Shown: positions 1 to 9,802, counted from the first letter of the stretch. The stretch: DNA of 64,000 nt from Reichenbachiella agarivorans (GCF_025502585.1 NZ_CP106679.1:3751501-3815500); one strand, 5' to 3'. A program made the numbers and translations. Notes: generated by a model not told the origin, from the letters alone.

Positions 1-3000
1 TACTTTTGACTCACAGCCGTCCATACTCGTAGCTGTCAACAATATTTCCATCTGTGTCAGTGCACTCACCACACGAGTCAATGTCATGTTATTACCCGCA
101 GACACGCCGTTGAGTTGCCATGATCGTGTCGCTGCATGGGTACTTTCGTCCGAAATCCATATCATCTCGCTGGACGAAAGATCTATGGTGTCTGGTAGGT
201 ATCTAAATCTAGCCATGATCGGATCCACTGTCACCTCAACTGGTATTTTCACGCTTTCATTTTCGGTAGCCGTAGAGCTGACGTAGTAGGTCTGAGATTC
301 GTATAGAGCAGGCGTCTCCCATTCGCTTCCTTCAAAAAATGGCTGGGTTGCATGAGTACTGTTGTAAAAGCGCAAATCACCTGAACTCGCAGATGATATC
401 ACAACTGTTTCACCAGAACATACCCGATAGGTTTGAAACACAGGCGCTGCTCCTCGTTGTTTGACTTGAAAAAACAACTCTCCCAAGGCCTCACAGCCCA
501 ATTCCGTCACGATGGCTAGTTTCACTGTGTAGTCTCCTTCATTACCAAATGTCACAATCGGATTTTTAGCCTTGGAATAAAAACCATTGGAAAAATCCCA
601 CGACCATTTCGTGGCAGTCAAACTCTCATCTATGAACTGTACCTTGTTGGCTGGATTATCTCCCAAGTAATACACCGTAGGGTCTGCCCTCATCACTACC
701 TCGGGATTGAATATTTGTAAAAACATGGCGTACAAATCAGAAAAATATCCGTCTACATATTCCCTATAATACAAAACCGTATTACTATCAAAACCAACCA
801 AACTCAAATCAGAGCCCGATTCAATCAAGTTGGATTCTGATTTGTCATCATAGATGTAAAAGTCAACTGAATTCTCCAATGGAACCGCTGCATTCTCACA
901 GGCAAACTGTGACCAATTCAATGCGGGGTTTTCTAGAAAATCTTGGTACTTCGCACGAGCTTTCTCCAAGTTCGAAATCAACTCTGCTGAAGAATAGCCA
1001 AAAAGCGTCACAAAGGTCACCTTTTCTGATGCATGAGCGGCCAAAGTCGACAAATCGGCCGTTAGCATCATGGCTACATCATTACCCTCTGCCCCACCCG
1101 CGCTCAACTTGTCGGTAGTCATCAGACTCCATTTGGTCGCATCAGATACAGAACTAGCCAAATCAAGGAGATTTCCATTTGCATCAAACAAATCAATGGC
1201 ATGAAATATAAGGTCTTGTTCTGTCAACAGTGCCACGCCCACCATCAATTGACCTGCAGTTTGGGTATGAGTGTAACCCATCTCATTTGTAGCATCCCAT
1301 GTCACCCAATTCTGAACACTTTGCAACACATTCAGATTCGCATAATACCCCATCTTCAGAATCGCAAGGTCAGTATCAGTGACATTGGTCACTCTGTACT
1401 CTTGGATCAGAAAATCATTATTATCATCATCATCCCAAAGCATGAATTCTTGCTCAACGAGCAAGCCTTGCACTACCAATGCAGCACTATCCGTAAAAAT
1501 ACCTCTGGCATATTCATCTACATCCTCGCGGTTGTACAATCGGGTATTCGTACTCGCCAAAAAATCCTGATCCCGCTCTCCTGTAAACAGATTGTTGATT
1601 ATGTTGTCAGAAACTCTATCTGCCTGCGTACCTATGGCAATACCTATCGAGCTTGCGATTTTCGCATTTTTATATTTTAAACCAAACCTATCAGCCGATG
1701 ACTGATCTTCTTCATAACACAGGTTAGCTTTAGAAGAAATGGTTTGTTGGATTGTCCCGTTGCTGATGCTGTGAAAATCTTGGGCTGTGGTCATATGAAA
1801 GTATTGAAAATCATCATACCCTTCATTGTCATGATAACTCATTCGAAAACTTATTCGGGTATCAGCGGGCACATCTTTTTTGATCACCACTTTGACATTG
1901 ATGTTGCGAAGCGTATCAAAGGCATACATATTACCTAATACCAGTTCACTGTTGATTGGATGTGCCAACTCGGACTCACAAGTGATCGTGACTTTGGTCC
2001 CTTTGAGGTCTCGTAGGATATTGACGAAATTCAGGGAAACGTTGACAGTATCACCACCAAAAACCTCTCCATCAAAACTCGTTGTAATCTCTGTATCAAA
2101 ACTTCTCATAGCAGCTACATTCTTTTCCGAGACTGCTCTAAATACATTCAAACGACCCTTACCTAGCATGCCATAGTAATTGCTATTGTTTCCTTTGTCA
2201 TATACATCATCAGCCGTCATTCTGATCTGTTCTATGATTTGGATGGCGTTGTATTTTGGGAACACACTCTTCACCAAAGCAGCTGTGGCCGCAACTAATG
2301 GAGAAGAAAAAGAAGATCCTTCTGTAATTGTGTAGTTGTTATTGATATTGGTGGTAAAAACGTCCTTACCTGGAGCCATGATATCTACATAATAGCTCCA
2401 ACTGGCCTTGGTTGCTTTTTCATCATTATTGTTGCTCTTGGCCACTGATAGTACATGGTCATAACTAGCTGGATAAAAGTCCAATTCAGCATCAGTATTT
2501 CCTGCTGCGGCTACCAAAACTGCATCTTTCTCTAACACCACATAATTGATAATTGACTGGGCAATAGACGAGTACGAGCCATCAGAACCCCAAGACAAAT
2601 TGATCACATCACAACCTCTGTCTGCAGCATAAATGATAGATTCGTACGAATTATTAAAAATCCCATCAGAGGATTTAGCCAGTTTGACGGGCAAAAATTT
2701 GCTTCGATATGCCAAGCCAGCAATCCCCTTACCATTGTTGGTGGCAGCTGCTGCCATCCCAGCTACATTTGATCCATGAGAATACTGCTCCGATGGTCGA
2801 TATGTCGGATCATTGTCACCATCTGCTACATCCCATCCATAGTAATCATCAATGTACCCATTACCATCATCATCTACCCCATTGATTGGATCATCCAAAT
2901 TCAAATAAATCTTGGAAACCAAATCTTCATGATCCATGTCAAAACCTGTATCACTCACTCCAATCACAATCGTCGAATCGCCTCGTGTCACGTCCCAAGC

Positions 3001-3435
3001 ATCATATGCCTGAATCACAGCCAAATAATCTTGTTTGGCAATTTGTTCATCATTGGGGACAACCAAAATTTGAAATTCTGGTTCACGTTCTACGACTTGT
3101 ACATTGTCATAACCTTGCAATTCTTGAATCAACTGATCGGCTTGTGATTCCTCTACAGACAATCGATAAATTCCCTTTAGGTATTTGCTCTTAGGCTGTT
3201 GTAAGCTCCGAGACTGGGGATTTGGCTGACCTGTTGACTCCATCGATTCCACCTTGGAGACGGCCTGATGAGTTCTGACGGATTCAATGGTTATATTATT
3301 TGAGACAGTTCTGCCGGTGCTTGATTGGGGCACATCTTTCATCATCAGGTACAAGGTCGACTCCTGCCCCTGTGCAACAGTCACTTGTAACCCAATCCAC
3401 AGCAATATTATGCTTATATATTTTAGTTTTTTCAA
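1..3435 (-). CDS. Secreted subtilisin-like (S8) serine protease with PKD/Ig-like domains, C-terminus beyond window
   Basis: The minus-strand frame is open from a TTG at 3435 to the window edge, at least 1145 residues, so the gene is truncated here. The first 25 residues (KKLKYISIILLWIGLQ, then VAQ) look like a signal peptide. The S8 triad is visible: Asp162 in GVSDTGFDMD, His220 in HGSNVAGMAA and Ser375 in GSSFSSPLVAA; the usual GTS before the nucleophile is GSS here. Downstream, around 420-640 in window coordinates, lie a PKD-type domain (WSWDFSNGFYSKAKNP) and an Ig-like domain (CSGETVVISSASSGDLRFYN). This architecture suits an exported protease, possibly a type IX secretion substrate, but any C-terminal sorting domain is outside the window. 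The TTG start is chosen because an in-frame stop lies 21 bases upstream and no ATG intervenes. Confidence 0.9.
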   Translation of the reverse strand, partial: MKKLKYISIILLWIGLQVTVAQGQESTLYLMMKDVPQSSTGRTVSNNITIESVRTHQAVSKVESMESTGQPNPQSRSLQQPKSKYLKGIYRLSVEESQADQLIQELQGYDNVQVVEREPEFQILVVPNDEQIAKQDYLAVIQAYDAWDVTRGDSTIVIGVSDTGFDMDHEDLVSKIYLNLDDPINGVDDDGNGYIDDYYGWDVADGDNDPTYRPSEQYSHGSNVAGMAAAATNNGKGIAGLAYRSKFLPVKLAKSSDGIFNNSYESIIYAADRGCDVINLSWGSDGSYSSIAQSIINYVVLEKDAVLVAAAGNTDAELDFYPASYDHVLSVAKSNNNDEKATKASWSYYVDIMAPGKDVFTTNINNNYTITEGSSFSSPLVAATAALVKSVFPKYNAIQIIEQIRMTADDVYDKGNNSNYYGMLGKGRLNVFRAVSEKNVAAMRSFDTEITTSFDGEVFGGDTVNVSLNFVNILRDLKGTKVTITCESELAHPINSELVLGNMYAFDTLRNINVKVVIKKDVPADTRISFRMSYHDNEGYDDFQYFHMTTAQDFHSISNGTIQQTISSKANLCYEEDQSSADRFGLKYKNAKIASSIGIAIGTQADRVSDNIINNLFTGERDQDFLASTNTRLYNREDVDEYARGIFTDSAALVVQGLLVEQEFMLWDDDDNNDFLIQEYRVTNVTDTDLAILKMGYYANLNVLQSVQNWVTWDATNEMGYTHTQTAGQLMVGVALLTEQDLIFHAIDLFDANGNLLDLASSVSDATKWSLMTTDKLSAGGAEGNDVAMMLTADLSTLAAHASEKVTFVTLFGYSSAELISNLEKARAKYQDFLENPALNWSQFACENAAVPLENSVDFYIYDDKSESNLIESGSDLSLVGFDSNTVLYYREYVDGYFSDLYAMFLQIFNPEVVMRADPTVYYLGDNPANKVQFIDESLTATKWSWDFSNGFYSKAKNPIVTFGNEGDYTVKLAIVTELGCEALGELFFQVKQRGAAPVFQTYRVCSGETVVISSASSGDLRFYNSTHATQPFFEGSEWETPALYESQTYYVSSTATENESVKIPVEVTVDPIMARFRYLPDTIDLSSSEMIWISDESTHAATRSWQLNGVSAGNNMTLTRVVSALTQMEILLTATSMDGCESKV

Positions 3436-3584
3436 TCGAAAACAGAACTCAAATCAGAACTCAAAATTACAGATTAAATACCAAGCAACTAGCTGAGGTT
3501 TGGCAGATAAAACTGATGAATGATAAATGACAAATGAATCCATAAGTAATTGACCGAATGATCTGACAATATGTCGTGTTTTTC

Positions 3585-3592
3585 TATCTTTG
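3585..3592 (+). promoter_or_regulatory. Putative -7 element TATCTTTG upstream of miaB
   Basis: TATCTTTG matches the Bacteroidota -7 consensus TAnnTTTG and lies about 50 bases before the miaB start. No clear TTG -33 element is present at the expected distance, so the call rests on the -7 box alone. Confidence 0.45.
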
Positions 3593-3641
3593 CGGTTCGA
3601 GTAAAATAAAGAATTACCCAAAGAGCTAATAAGACGAAAGA

Positions 3642-5099
3642 ATGAAAGGACTGATCAGTGATTTAGACATTCTAAGTGGAGAGGAACAGAAGCAAGAAGA
3701 AGTTCACATTACCAAAGAAGAGGGAAATACAGGCAAGAAAAAGCTATATATAGAAAGCTATGGTTGCCAAATGAATTTTTCGGATAGCGAAATCGTATCC
3801 TCTATTATGAAAGAGCAAGGCTACACCACTACTTCTTCCTTTGAAGAAGCAGACGTGACCTTCCTCAACACCTGCTCCATCCGCGAAAAAGCTGAAATCA
3901 CCGTCAGGAATCGTCTGGCACACATCAAGGGATCTAAGAAAAAAAATCCAAACATGGTGGTAGGTGTGCTCGGCTGTATGGCTGAGCGTCTCAAATCAAA
4001 ATTACTCGAAGAGGAAAGAATCGTAGATTTGGTCGTAGGACCAGATGCCTACAGAGATCTGCCCAACTTACTCCAAGAAGTCGACTCTGGACAAAAAGCA
4101 GTCAACACCTTCCTATCCAGAGAAGAAACCTATGCTGACATCAGCCCTGTCAGACTCAACTCCAATGGTGTGACGGCCTTCATCTCGATCATGAGAGGTT
4201 GTGACAACATGTGCTCATTTTGTGTGGTGCCTTTTACCCGAGGGAGAGAAAGAAGCCGCGACCCACATTCGATCATAGCTGAGGCGCAAGATTTGTTTGA
4301 CAAAGGATACCGTGAAGTAACCCTGCTCGGCCAAAATGTAGATTCTTACAAATGGTCTGAAGAGCAAAACAACAAAGCCAAATTGGAGAAATCTGACATC
4401 CAAGAAATCACCAACTTTGCACATCTATTAGAGAAAGTTGCTCTGGTCAACCCACTACTGAGAGTGCGATTCTCTACTTCACATCCCAAGGACATCACCG
4501 ACGAGGTATTGTACACTATGAAAAAGTACGACAATATCTGTAAATATATCCACCTGCCTGTGCAAAGTGGAAATTCCAGAATCCTTGAAATGATGAACAG
4601 AACCTATGATAGAGCTTGGTACATCAATAGAGTCGATAAAATCAAAGAAATTCTAGGGGAAGACTGTGGCTTATCGAGTGACATGATCGCAGGATTCTGT
4701 ACAGAAACAGAAGAAGAACACCAGGACACGCTGTCTTTGATGAGATATGTCAAGTACGACTTGTCCTACATGTTCTACTACTCAGAAAGACCTGGCACAC
4801 TAGCGGAAAAGAAATACGAAGATGACATCCCTATGGAGGTCAAAAAACGCAGACTCACCGAAATCATTGATCTACAAAACCAAACTTCAGCTGAGAGCAA
4901 CCAACGAGACATAGGCAAAGAGTTTGAAGTATTGATAGAAGGAGTCTCCAAAAAATCTTCAGACCAACTGTTTGGAAGAACAAGTACTAATAAAGTGGTG
5001 GTATTTGACAAAGCCAACCACCAAAAAGGTGATTACGTACATGTCAAAATCACAGGGTGTACAACAGGTACATTGTTTGGGAGTTTAATCGAAAACTAA
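3642..5099 (+). CDS. miaB: tRNA-2-methylthio-N6-dimethylallyladenosine synthase MiaB
   Basis: A 485-residue radical-SAM methylthiotransferase that adds the 2-methylthio group to i6A37 of tRNAs reading UNN codons. The N-terminal UPF0004 domain carries the auxiliary-cluster cysteines C42 (SYGCQMN), C78 (LNTCSIRE) and C112 (LGCMAER). The radical-SAM CxxxCxxC is C187, C191 and C194 in [12 protein letters not shown]-terminal TRAM domain (about 420-483) ends in [12 protein letters not shown]. The length is slightly above the family norm because of a charged N-terminal extension of about 30 residues. It heads a cluster running to groEL, and the next gene starts 9 bases after its stop, suggesting cotranscription. 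Confidence 0.97.
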   Translation: MKGLISDLDILSGEEQKQEEVHITKEEGNTGKKKLYIESYGCQMNFSDSEIVSSIMKEQGYTTTSSFEEADVTFLNTCSIREKAEITVRNRLAHIKGSKKKNPNMVVGVLGCMAERLKSKLLEEERIVDLVVGPDAYRDLPNLLQEVDSGQKAVNTFLSREETYADISPVRLNSNGVTAFISIMRGCDNMCSFCVVPFTRGRERSRDPHSIIAEAQDLFDKGYREVTLLGQNVDSYKWSEEQNNKAKLEKSDIQEITNFAHLLEKVALVNPLLRVRFSTSHPKDITDEVLYTMKKYDNICKYIHLPVQSGNSRILEMMNRTYDRAWYINRVDKIKEILGEDCGLSSDMIAGFCTETEEEHQDTLSLMRYVKYDLSYMFYYSERPGTLAEKKYEDDIPMEVKKRRLTEIIDLQNQTSAESNQRDIGKEFEVLIEGVSKKSSDQLFGRTSTNKVVVFDKANHQKGDYVHVKITGCTTGTLFGSLIEN

Positions 5100-5108
5100 A
5101 TCGAAGTT

Positions 5109-5873
5109 TTGAAAGAATCTGATATCCAATCCATCAAAAGGCGTTTCGGGATCATTGGCAACTCGCCACTTCTCAATCAAGCCATCAATGTCGCAGCTCA
5201 AGTTGCGCCTACTGACATGAGCGTATTGATTACAGGCGAAAGTGGCAGTGGCAAGGAATCATTTTCTAAAATCATACACTCACTGAGCAAGCGCAAACAT
5301 GGGCAATTCATTGCCATCAACTGCGGTGCTATTCCAGAAGGAACGATTGATTCAGAACTATTTGGACACGAAAAGGGCTCTTTTACCGGAGCGCATGAGG
5401 CACGCAAAGGGTATTTCGAAGTGACAGACGGTGGCACCATCTTCCTCGATGAAATCGGAGAAATGCCGTTGAGTACACAGGCTCGTCTATTAAGGGTACT
5501 CGAAAATGGAGAATTCATCAAAGTGGGATCATCCAAAGTCCTCAAAACCAACGTACGTGTGATTGCCGCTACCAACGTCAATCTCCTCGGCGCAGTACAA
5601 AACAAAAAATTCAGAGAAGACCTATATTATAGATTGAACACTGTGCCAATCTATGTACCACCATTGCGAGAAAGAGGATCAGACATCGAGTTACTATTCA
5701 GGAAATTTGCTTTCGACTTTGGCGAGCAATACCATGTCGAACCTATCAAGCTAACAGAAGATGCCAAATCCTTGGTCAACAAATTCAGATTCCCAGGCAA
5801 CATCAGACAACTCAAAAACATCGTAGAGCAAATTTTCAGTATTGGAAATGGAACGCCTATTAGATGCTGCTAA
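5109..5873 (+). CDS. Sigma-54-type enhancer-binding regulator, AAA+ part (frame broken at its end)
   Basis: 254 residues from a TTG start, matching the central AAA+ domain of sigma-54 activators: Walker A GESGSGKE (43-50), GSFTGA loop (90-95, usually GAFTGA), Walker B IFLDEIGE (111-118) and the arginine-containing REDLYYRL. There is no receiver domain, as in the Bacteroidota proteins found next to miaB. The reading frame ends abnormally in IFSIGNGTPIRCC just after the conserved LKNIVEQI. Removing one T from the TTTT run at 5833-5836 gives EQISVLEMERLLDAAKLATYLP, joining directly to the following frame. The natural product is therefore probably one chain covering 5109-6393. Its targets cannot be read from this sequence. 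Confidence 0.85.
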   Translation: MKESDIQSIKRRFGIIGNSPLLNQAINVAAQVAPTDMSVLITGESGSGKESFSKIIHSLSKRKHGQFIAINCGAIPEGTIDSELFGHEKGSFTGAHEARKGYFEVTDGGTIFLDEIGEMPLSTQARLLRVLENGEFIKVGSSKVLKTNVRVIAATNVNLLGAVQNKKFREDLYYRLNTVPIYVPPLRERGSDIELLFRKFAFDFGEQYHVEPIKLTEDAKSLVNKFRFPGNIRQLKNIVEQIFSIGNGTPIRCC

Positions 5874-6393
5874 ACTGGCAACCTATCTACCGATGGATAA
5901 TTCTTACTTGCCCGCTACCATAGATAAAAAAGACAGCAGCAGCAAAGATGGTGGCTTTTCAGAACGAGATATTCTGTACAAAATCCTCTTCGATATGAAG
6001 AATGATGTCACAGAGTTGAAGAAATTGATTCTAGAAATGCTCAACAGCGATAGTAGCAACACAGAGATTTTGAAAGAACACAAGAACCTATTTCAAAACC
6101 TAGAAATTGTAGAGGAGCAGTTTGAAGAAACCGTAAAACCGAGTAGAGTCGAAGAGCCCATTTTAATCTCTGCCAACAATAACAACCACTCATCCTATGA
6201 GCTGGACAAAATCGAAGATATTACTCATGAGACAGAAGAAGACGATTCTTTGTCTATAGAAAAAAAGGAAAAAGAATTGATCATCCGTGCGCTAAGAAAA
6301 AACAAAAACAAAAGAAAGTATGCAGCACTCGATCTTGGCATTTCTGAACGTACCCTGTACCGTAAAATCAAACAATATGAACTGGAAGAGTAG
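5842..6393 (+). CDS. C-terminal part of the same sigma-54-type regulator, with Fis-like HTH
   Basis: This frame continues the AAA+ protein upstream after a one-base shift. It begins with LEMERLLDAAKLATYLP, which completes the conserved C-terminal helix of the AAA+ lid, passes through a variable acidic linker, and ends in a Fis-type helix-turn-helix (KELIIRALRKNKNKRKYAALDLGISERTLYRKIKQYELEE; residues about 143-182). If translated alone it would need the TTG at 5842 and would make a DNA-binding domain without an ATPase. I regard it as the second half of a frameshifted gene, by sequencing error or true mutation. It overlaps lptE by 17 bases. Confidence 0.75.
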   Translation: MEMERLLDAAKLATYLPMDNSYLPATIDKKDSSSKDGGFSERDILYKILFDMKNDVTELKKLILEMLNSDSSNTEILKEHKNLFQNLEIVEEQFEETVKPSRVEEPILISANNNNHSSYELDKIEDITHETEEDDSLSIEKKEKELIIRALRKNKNKRKYAALDLGISERTLYRKIKQYELEE

Positions 6394-6904
6394 TTTACTT
6401 ATCATCTTACTCGCATGCTGCATGAGTACCTCATGTGGTGTATATTCATTTACCGGAGCGTCCATCTCAGCAGATGTCAAGACGATTTCGATTCCTACAT
6501 TCTACAACAATGCTCCTCTAGGACCATCCAACATGAGCATAACCTTTACAGAACAGATTCGAGATTATTTTATTCAGAACACCAACCTAAGATTAGTCGA
6601 CAGTGACGGGGATCTACAGTTGGAAGGTGCGGTCACCAACTATACACTCTCTCCTGTGGCCGTGACCGCAGCACAAGAAGAAAACAGCATTGACCTTACC
6701 AGTTTGACCAGATTGACCATTTATGTCAATGCTTCCTACGTCAACATCAAAGACGACACCTATGATTTTGACAAAACATTTTCCTTCTTTATTGATTTTG
6801 ATCAGGACAGAGAAAACCTATCTTCCAATGAAGAACAATTTGTCGAAGAAATCTTCGATCAAATCATCTTGGATATATTTAACAGCTCTGTGGCTAATTG
6901 GTAA
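6377..6904 (+). CDS. lptE: LPS-assembly lipoprotein LptE
   Basis: About 175 residues from the ATG at 6377. A signal peptide (MNWKSSLLIILLACCM) is followed by a lipobox-like STSCG, with the lipidated Cys at residue 19. The mature part begins GVYSFTGASISADVKTISIPTFYN, typical of the Bacteroidota LptE family. In the LPS export machine LptE plugs the LptD barrel in the outer membrane. An upstream in-frame ATG at 6320 would put extra residues before the signal peptide and is rejected. The start overlaps the regulator's end, so translation is probably coupled. The position between the sigma-54 activator and the TPR/SecG genes is conserved in the phylum. Confidence 0.85.
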   Translation: MNWKSSLLIILLACCMSTSCGVYSFTGASISADVKTISIPTFYNNAPLGPSNMSITFTEQIRDYFIQNTNLRLVDSDGDLQLEGAVTNYTLSPVAVTAAQEENSIDLTSLTRLTIYVNASYVNIKDDTYDFDKTFSFFIDFDQDRENLSSNEEQFVEEIFDQIILDIFNSSVANW

Positions 6905-6945
6905 ATTTTATTAACTTTAGCGTTTAGCATAAACCAAACATACAC

Positions 6946-8922
6946 TTGAATAAGCAGAAGTTTATTGATCTAGTAGGAGTAACAGAAAAGATTTCTGAAG
7001 CAGATGTAAAAGCACTCGAAACGCTAGTTCGTCAATATCCCTATTTTCAGAATGGACATGCTATCCTAGCCAAGGCGAGCAGAACACTCAAATTGCCTTC
7101 ATACAAGGCTAAAATGAACACTGCTGCAGTTTATGCTACGGACAGATTGGTGTTCAAAGACTTTATCACTGCTACTCCATCACCTGCTACAAAAACCGCT
7201 CAAACGAACCCCACTCCTATACAAAAAACTGTGGCTCCACAGCCATCTGTTACTCCCAGAGGAGAAATGGACAAATTGATTGAGGAAATCTATGCCAACC
7301 TAGAAAACTGGAAATCCAGCAGAGAACAATACCTCGAATACGAAAAAGAACACCCTGAAGAAATCGTTATCCTCCCTGTTCCTAAAGCAGATGATGCCTT
7401 TGAAAAGCTAAAAAAACAAGTAGCAGATGAGGTCAATGCAGAAGAATCCAAACCTGAACCTGCTCCCCTGCCAGAAAATAAAGCCGTCGAAAGTGCTGCT
7501 CCAAAGGAAACAAAAACTGAAAGCGTCGAAGAAGAAAAAGTAGTCTCTTCTATCACTGAAACCGAAATAACATCGGAGATAGAAGTGGAAATACAAGAAG
7601 TTGAAACTATAGAAACTACAGTAACCACACCTGAAGACGAAATAGCTGAAATTCCAATAGAAGAAAAAGTAATTACGCCTAAGTCCTCCAAAAAATCAGA
7701 GGGACCAGAAATAGAGTCCTTGGATGATCATTTGGAAGCACTAGAGGCTCAGATTGATGAAATCACTCCAATCCTACAGGCCAAAAGGGAAGAAGAAATC
7801 AATGCAGACGAGGATTCACATGTAGAGCCTGTCAAAAAAGAGACTACTACCTCTGAAGTAAAACCTCAAAAGATCATTGAAAAACCTGCAGATGACAAGT
7901 CTGACACACCTGTCGTAGATGAATCTGTTATTGAGTTGGATCCAGAAACCGTTTACAGTTTCAACAGTCCGATACCAGAACCTCAAGAATTGCCAGAAAG
8001 CTTACAGCAAAAAAGAGATTACAAAAAGGAGAAAGAAGCTCAAAAAGCAGAAGAGGATAAAATGATTTCCTCTGAAGAACTCAGTAAAATCGTTGACAAG
8101 GTCAGTGAAGAGGTGGAAATGGAGGACAGAGAAGGTCATCCAGAAGATGTATCAGACGAAATGTCCGAAATCATCGAATCCAAACTTCAATCGCTGCAAA
8201 AACCCAAAGATTCTAAACCTGAGGAAGCCAAAGAAGAACCTGTAGCAAAAGTAGAAAGCACAAATGTGCTGGATCAAACTCCAGATCATACTGAATCACC
8301 CACTGCAGAAGACTTGCCCAAAAAGAAGCCTACAGCAGTCGCTGAAAAAGGCGAGATACCCGTTTTTGATACTGACGATGAAGACATCGAAATCAGACAG
8401 GATACTGAAGTATCTGCTAAAGATTCTGAACACGAACTAGGTGAAATAGATGAAGAAAGAAAGTCTCTAAAACTAGTCCCTGGAGCGTCCAAAGGAGATA
8501 AAAAATTCAGGCTTTCCGTCCTAAAAAGACCTCACAAGTTTACCAAGCCTAAAAAAGAAACCAAAGAAACAGATACTCCTACCGCTGCAAAAGCAAAGAA
8601 AGAAGTCACGGAGGAAAAAGTCGATAAGGCAAAGGTTGACAAAAAAACAGCTGCTAAAACTACCAAAGAGAAAGCAGTCAAAAAGACTGTATCTAAAGCT
8701 AAAAGCATCTCAAAAAAGGAAAGTGCCACTGACACAAAAAAGGAGGACACACCGTCGGAAACAGCTAAAGAAAATGAACAGGAATCAAGCCCGAGCAAGA
8801 AGCTAAAATCCACTCCTAAATTCAGGATGTCAGCCTCTATCAAAACGTCTAAAAAACTGAATACAGACAAGACGAAGAACGAGGATCAGGATGATGACAT
8901 AAAAAAAAAACACCTGAATTAA
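6946..8922 (+). CDS. Large acidic/lysine-rich TPR-associated protein of the lptE-secG locus (frame broken near its end)
   Basis: 658 residues from a TTG start. The N-terminus (about 1-75: FIDLVGVTEKISEADVKALE, then LVRQYPYFQNGHAILAKASR) resembles a conserved Bacteroidota domain. The remainder is a long low-complexity stretch rich in Glu, Lys, Ser and Thr with many KKE/KTTKE segments, probably disordered. The frame ends just after an A10 run at 8901-8910. One more A there would read KKKTPELSKTKPPKEIQNSLIDSF and join the TPR-like tail encoded at 8958-9215, which is the expected C-terminus of this family. The biochemical role is unknown; the genomic link to LptE and SecG hints at envelope biogenesis. 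Confidence 0.75.
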   Translation: MNKQKFIDLVGVTEKISEADVKALETLVRQYPYFQNGHAILAKASRTLKLPSYKAKMNTAAVYATDRLVFKDFITATPSPATKTAQTNPTPIQKTVAPQPSVTPRGEMDKLIEEIYANLENWKSSREQYLEYEKEHPEEIVILPVPKADDAFEKLKKQVADEVNAEESKPEPAPLPENKAVESAAPKETKTESVEEEKVVSSITETEITSEIEVEIQEVETIETTVTTPEDEIAEIPIEEKVITPKSSKKSEGPEIESLDDHLEALEAQIDEITPILQAKREEEINADEDSHVEPVKKETTTSEVKPQKIIEKPADDKSDTPVVDESVIELDPETVYSFNSPIPEPQELPESLQQKRDYKKEKEAQKAEEDKMISSEELSKIVDKVSEEVEMEDREGHPEDVSDEMSEIIESKLQSLQKPKDSKPEEAKEEPVAKVESTNVLDQTPDHTESPTAEDLPKKKPTAVAEKGEIPVFDTDDEDIEIRQDTEVSAKDSEHELGEIDEERKSLKLVPGASKGDKKFRLSVLKRPHKFTKPKKETKETDTPTAAKAKKEVTEEKVDKAKVDKKTAAKTTKEKAVKKTVSKAKSISKKESATDTKKEDTPSETAKENEQESSPSKKLKSTPKFRMSASIKTSKKLNTDKTKNEDQDDDIKKKHLN

Positions 8923-8957
8923 GTAAAACCAAACCTCCTAAAGAGATACAAAACTCT

Positions 8958-9215
8958 TTGATAGATTCTTTCTTAGAAACGAATCCAAGCATAGAAGTAT
9001 CTAAGGATCAAAAGAATATTCCTGCCATTGTTCAGGATTTATCAGAGACCAGTACCATGTTCCCTGACAATCTGGTCACGGAAAACCTTGCCACAATCTT
9101 GACAGATCAAGGCAAAATAGAAAGAGCCATAGAGATCTATGAAAAATTAATTTTGAAAAATCCTAAGAAAAAGGCTTACTTTGCGTCTCAAATTGAAAAA
9201 CTAAAGAAATTATAA
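8958..9215 (+). CDS. C-terminal TPR tail of the preceding protein (separate frame)
   Basis: 85 residues from a TTG at 8958. The sequence NLVTENLATILTDQGKIERA, then IEIYEKLILKNPKKKAYFAS, is a tetratricopeptide-like unit and the usual C-terminus of the protein encoded upstream. It lies in the +1 frame relative to 6946-8922, and the two are separated by the homopolymer A10. Its stop overlaps the secG ATG by one base (TAATG), implying coupled translation. It could be a second fragment of a frameshifted gene or be reached by slippage at the A run. Confidence 0.65.
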   Translation: MIDSFLETNPSIEVSKDQKNIPAIVQDLSETSTMFPDNLVTENLATILTDQGKIERAIEIYEKLILKNPKKKAYFASQIEKLKKL

Positions 9216-9586
9216 TGTTTGCAACTATCATTACATTAATTGTCATCGTGGCAATCGTATTAATCTTGGTAATACTTGCACAAAATTCAAAAGGCGGTGG
9301 ACTCTCTAGTCAATTTGGCGGAGCTGGCACTTCACAATTGATGGGTGTAAAGAAAACAGGTGACCTATTAGAGAAAATGACATGGACTTTGGCTATCGTA
9401 TTGATCGCCCTGACTATGTCTACTAAATTCATGATTGGGGGTGCTAATACTGGAAGTGAGTTTTCTAGTCCAAACATCGAAAGTGCGCAAGACAAATCAG
9501 TAGCTCCTGCCTTGGATATGGATGCTTCAGAAGCTCCAGCAGAAGAATTGCCTGTACTTGAAGAAAGTACTGAAGACGCAGAATAA
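9215..9586 (+). CDS. secG: Preprotein translocase subunit SecG
   Basis: 123 residues. It has two transmembrane helices (about 2-22 and 57-77) around the conserved loop AQNSKGGGLSSQFGG, followed by GVKKTGDLLEKMTW, and then an acidic C-terminal tail common in Bacteroidota SecG. It is the accessory subunit of SecYEG and assists SecA-driven export across the inner membrane. The start overlaps the upstream stop by one base, and a strong terminator follows, so secG closes the miaB-to-secG transcription unit. Confidence 0.93.
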   Translation: MFATIITLIVIVAIVLILVILAQNSKGGGLSSQFGGAGTSQLMGVKKTGDLLEKMTWTLAIVLIALTMSTKFMIGGANTGSEFSSPNIESAQDKSVAPALDMDASEAPAEELPVLEESTEDAE

Positions 9587-9608
9587 CATTATCAAAAGCA
9601 TATATTTA

Positions 9609-9641
9609 AAAGTCCTGACAGTTTTGTCAGGACTTTTTTTT
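9609..9641 (+). terminator. Intrinsic terminator after secG
   Basis: A 12-bp perfect stem AAAGTCCTGACA / TGTCAGGACTTT with a GTTT loop runs directly into a T tract. Confidence 0.9.
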
Positions 9642-9678
9642 GCCCATACAGCAAGGATGTCAGTGTCCAAACGCAGCA

Positions 9679-9710
9679 TTGCCAAGCCTGTCACTCCTCT
9701 CCTAACTTTG
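9679..9710 (+). promoter_or_regulatory. Putative groES-groEL promoter
   Basis: TTG at 9679-9681 and TAACTTTG at 9703-9710 are separated by 21 bases, close to the Bacteroidota TTG / TAnnTTTG arrangement. The -7 box lies about 90 bases before groES. No CIRCE inverted repeat (TTAGCACTC type) is visible. Confidence 0.5.
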
Positions 9711-9802
9711 TCGGTCTTTTTGTCAGAAATCACGAACTGGCACAAGAAGTGATAAGGGAGATGTAGATTTATAACTTCAAAAAATCATAAACTAAAAGTA
9801 AA

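Noticed and set aside
1201-1680. Long plus-strand open frame within the protease region
   Set aside because: It lies opposite the continuous minus-strand protease frame, whose S8 motifs and domains are clear; its composition (long Ile and Leu/His runs) looks like an antisense artefact.
9700-9802. CIRCE/HrcA operator upstream of groES
   Set aside because: No TTAGCACTC-N9-GAGTGCTAA-like repeat is visible.
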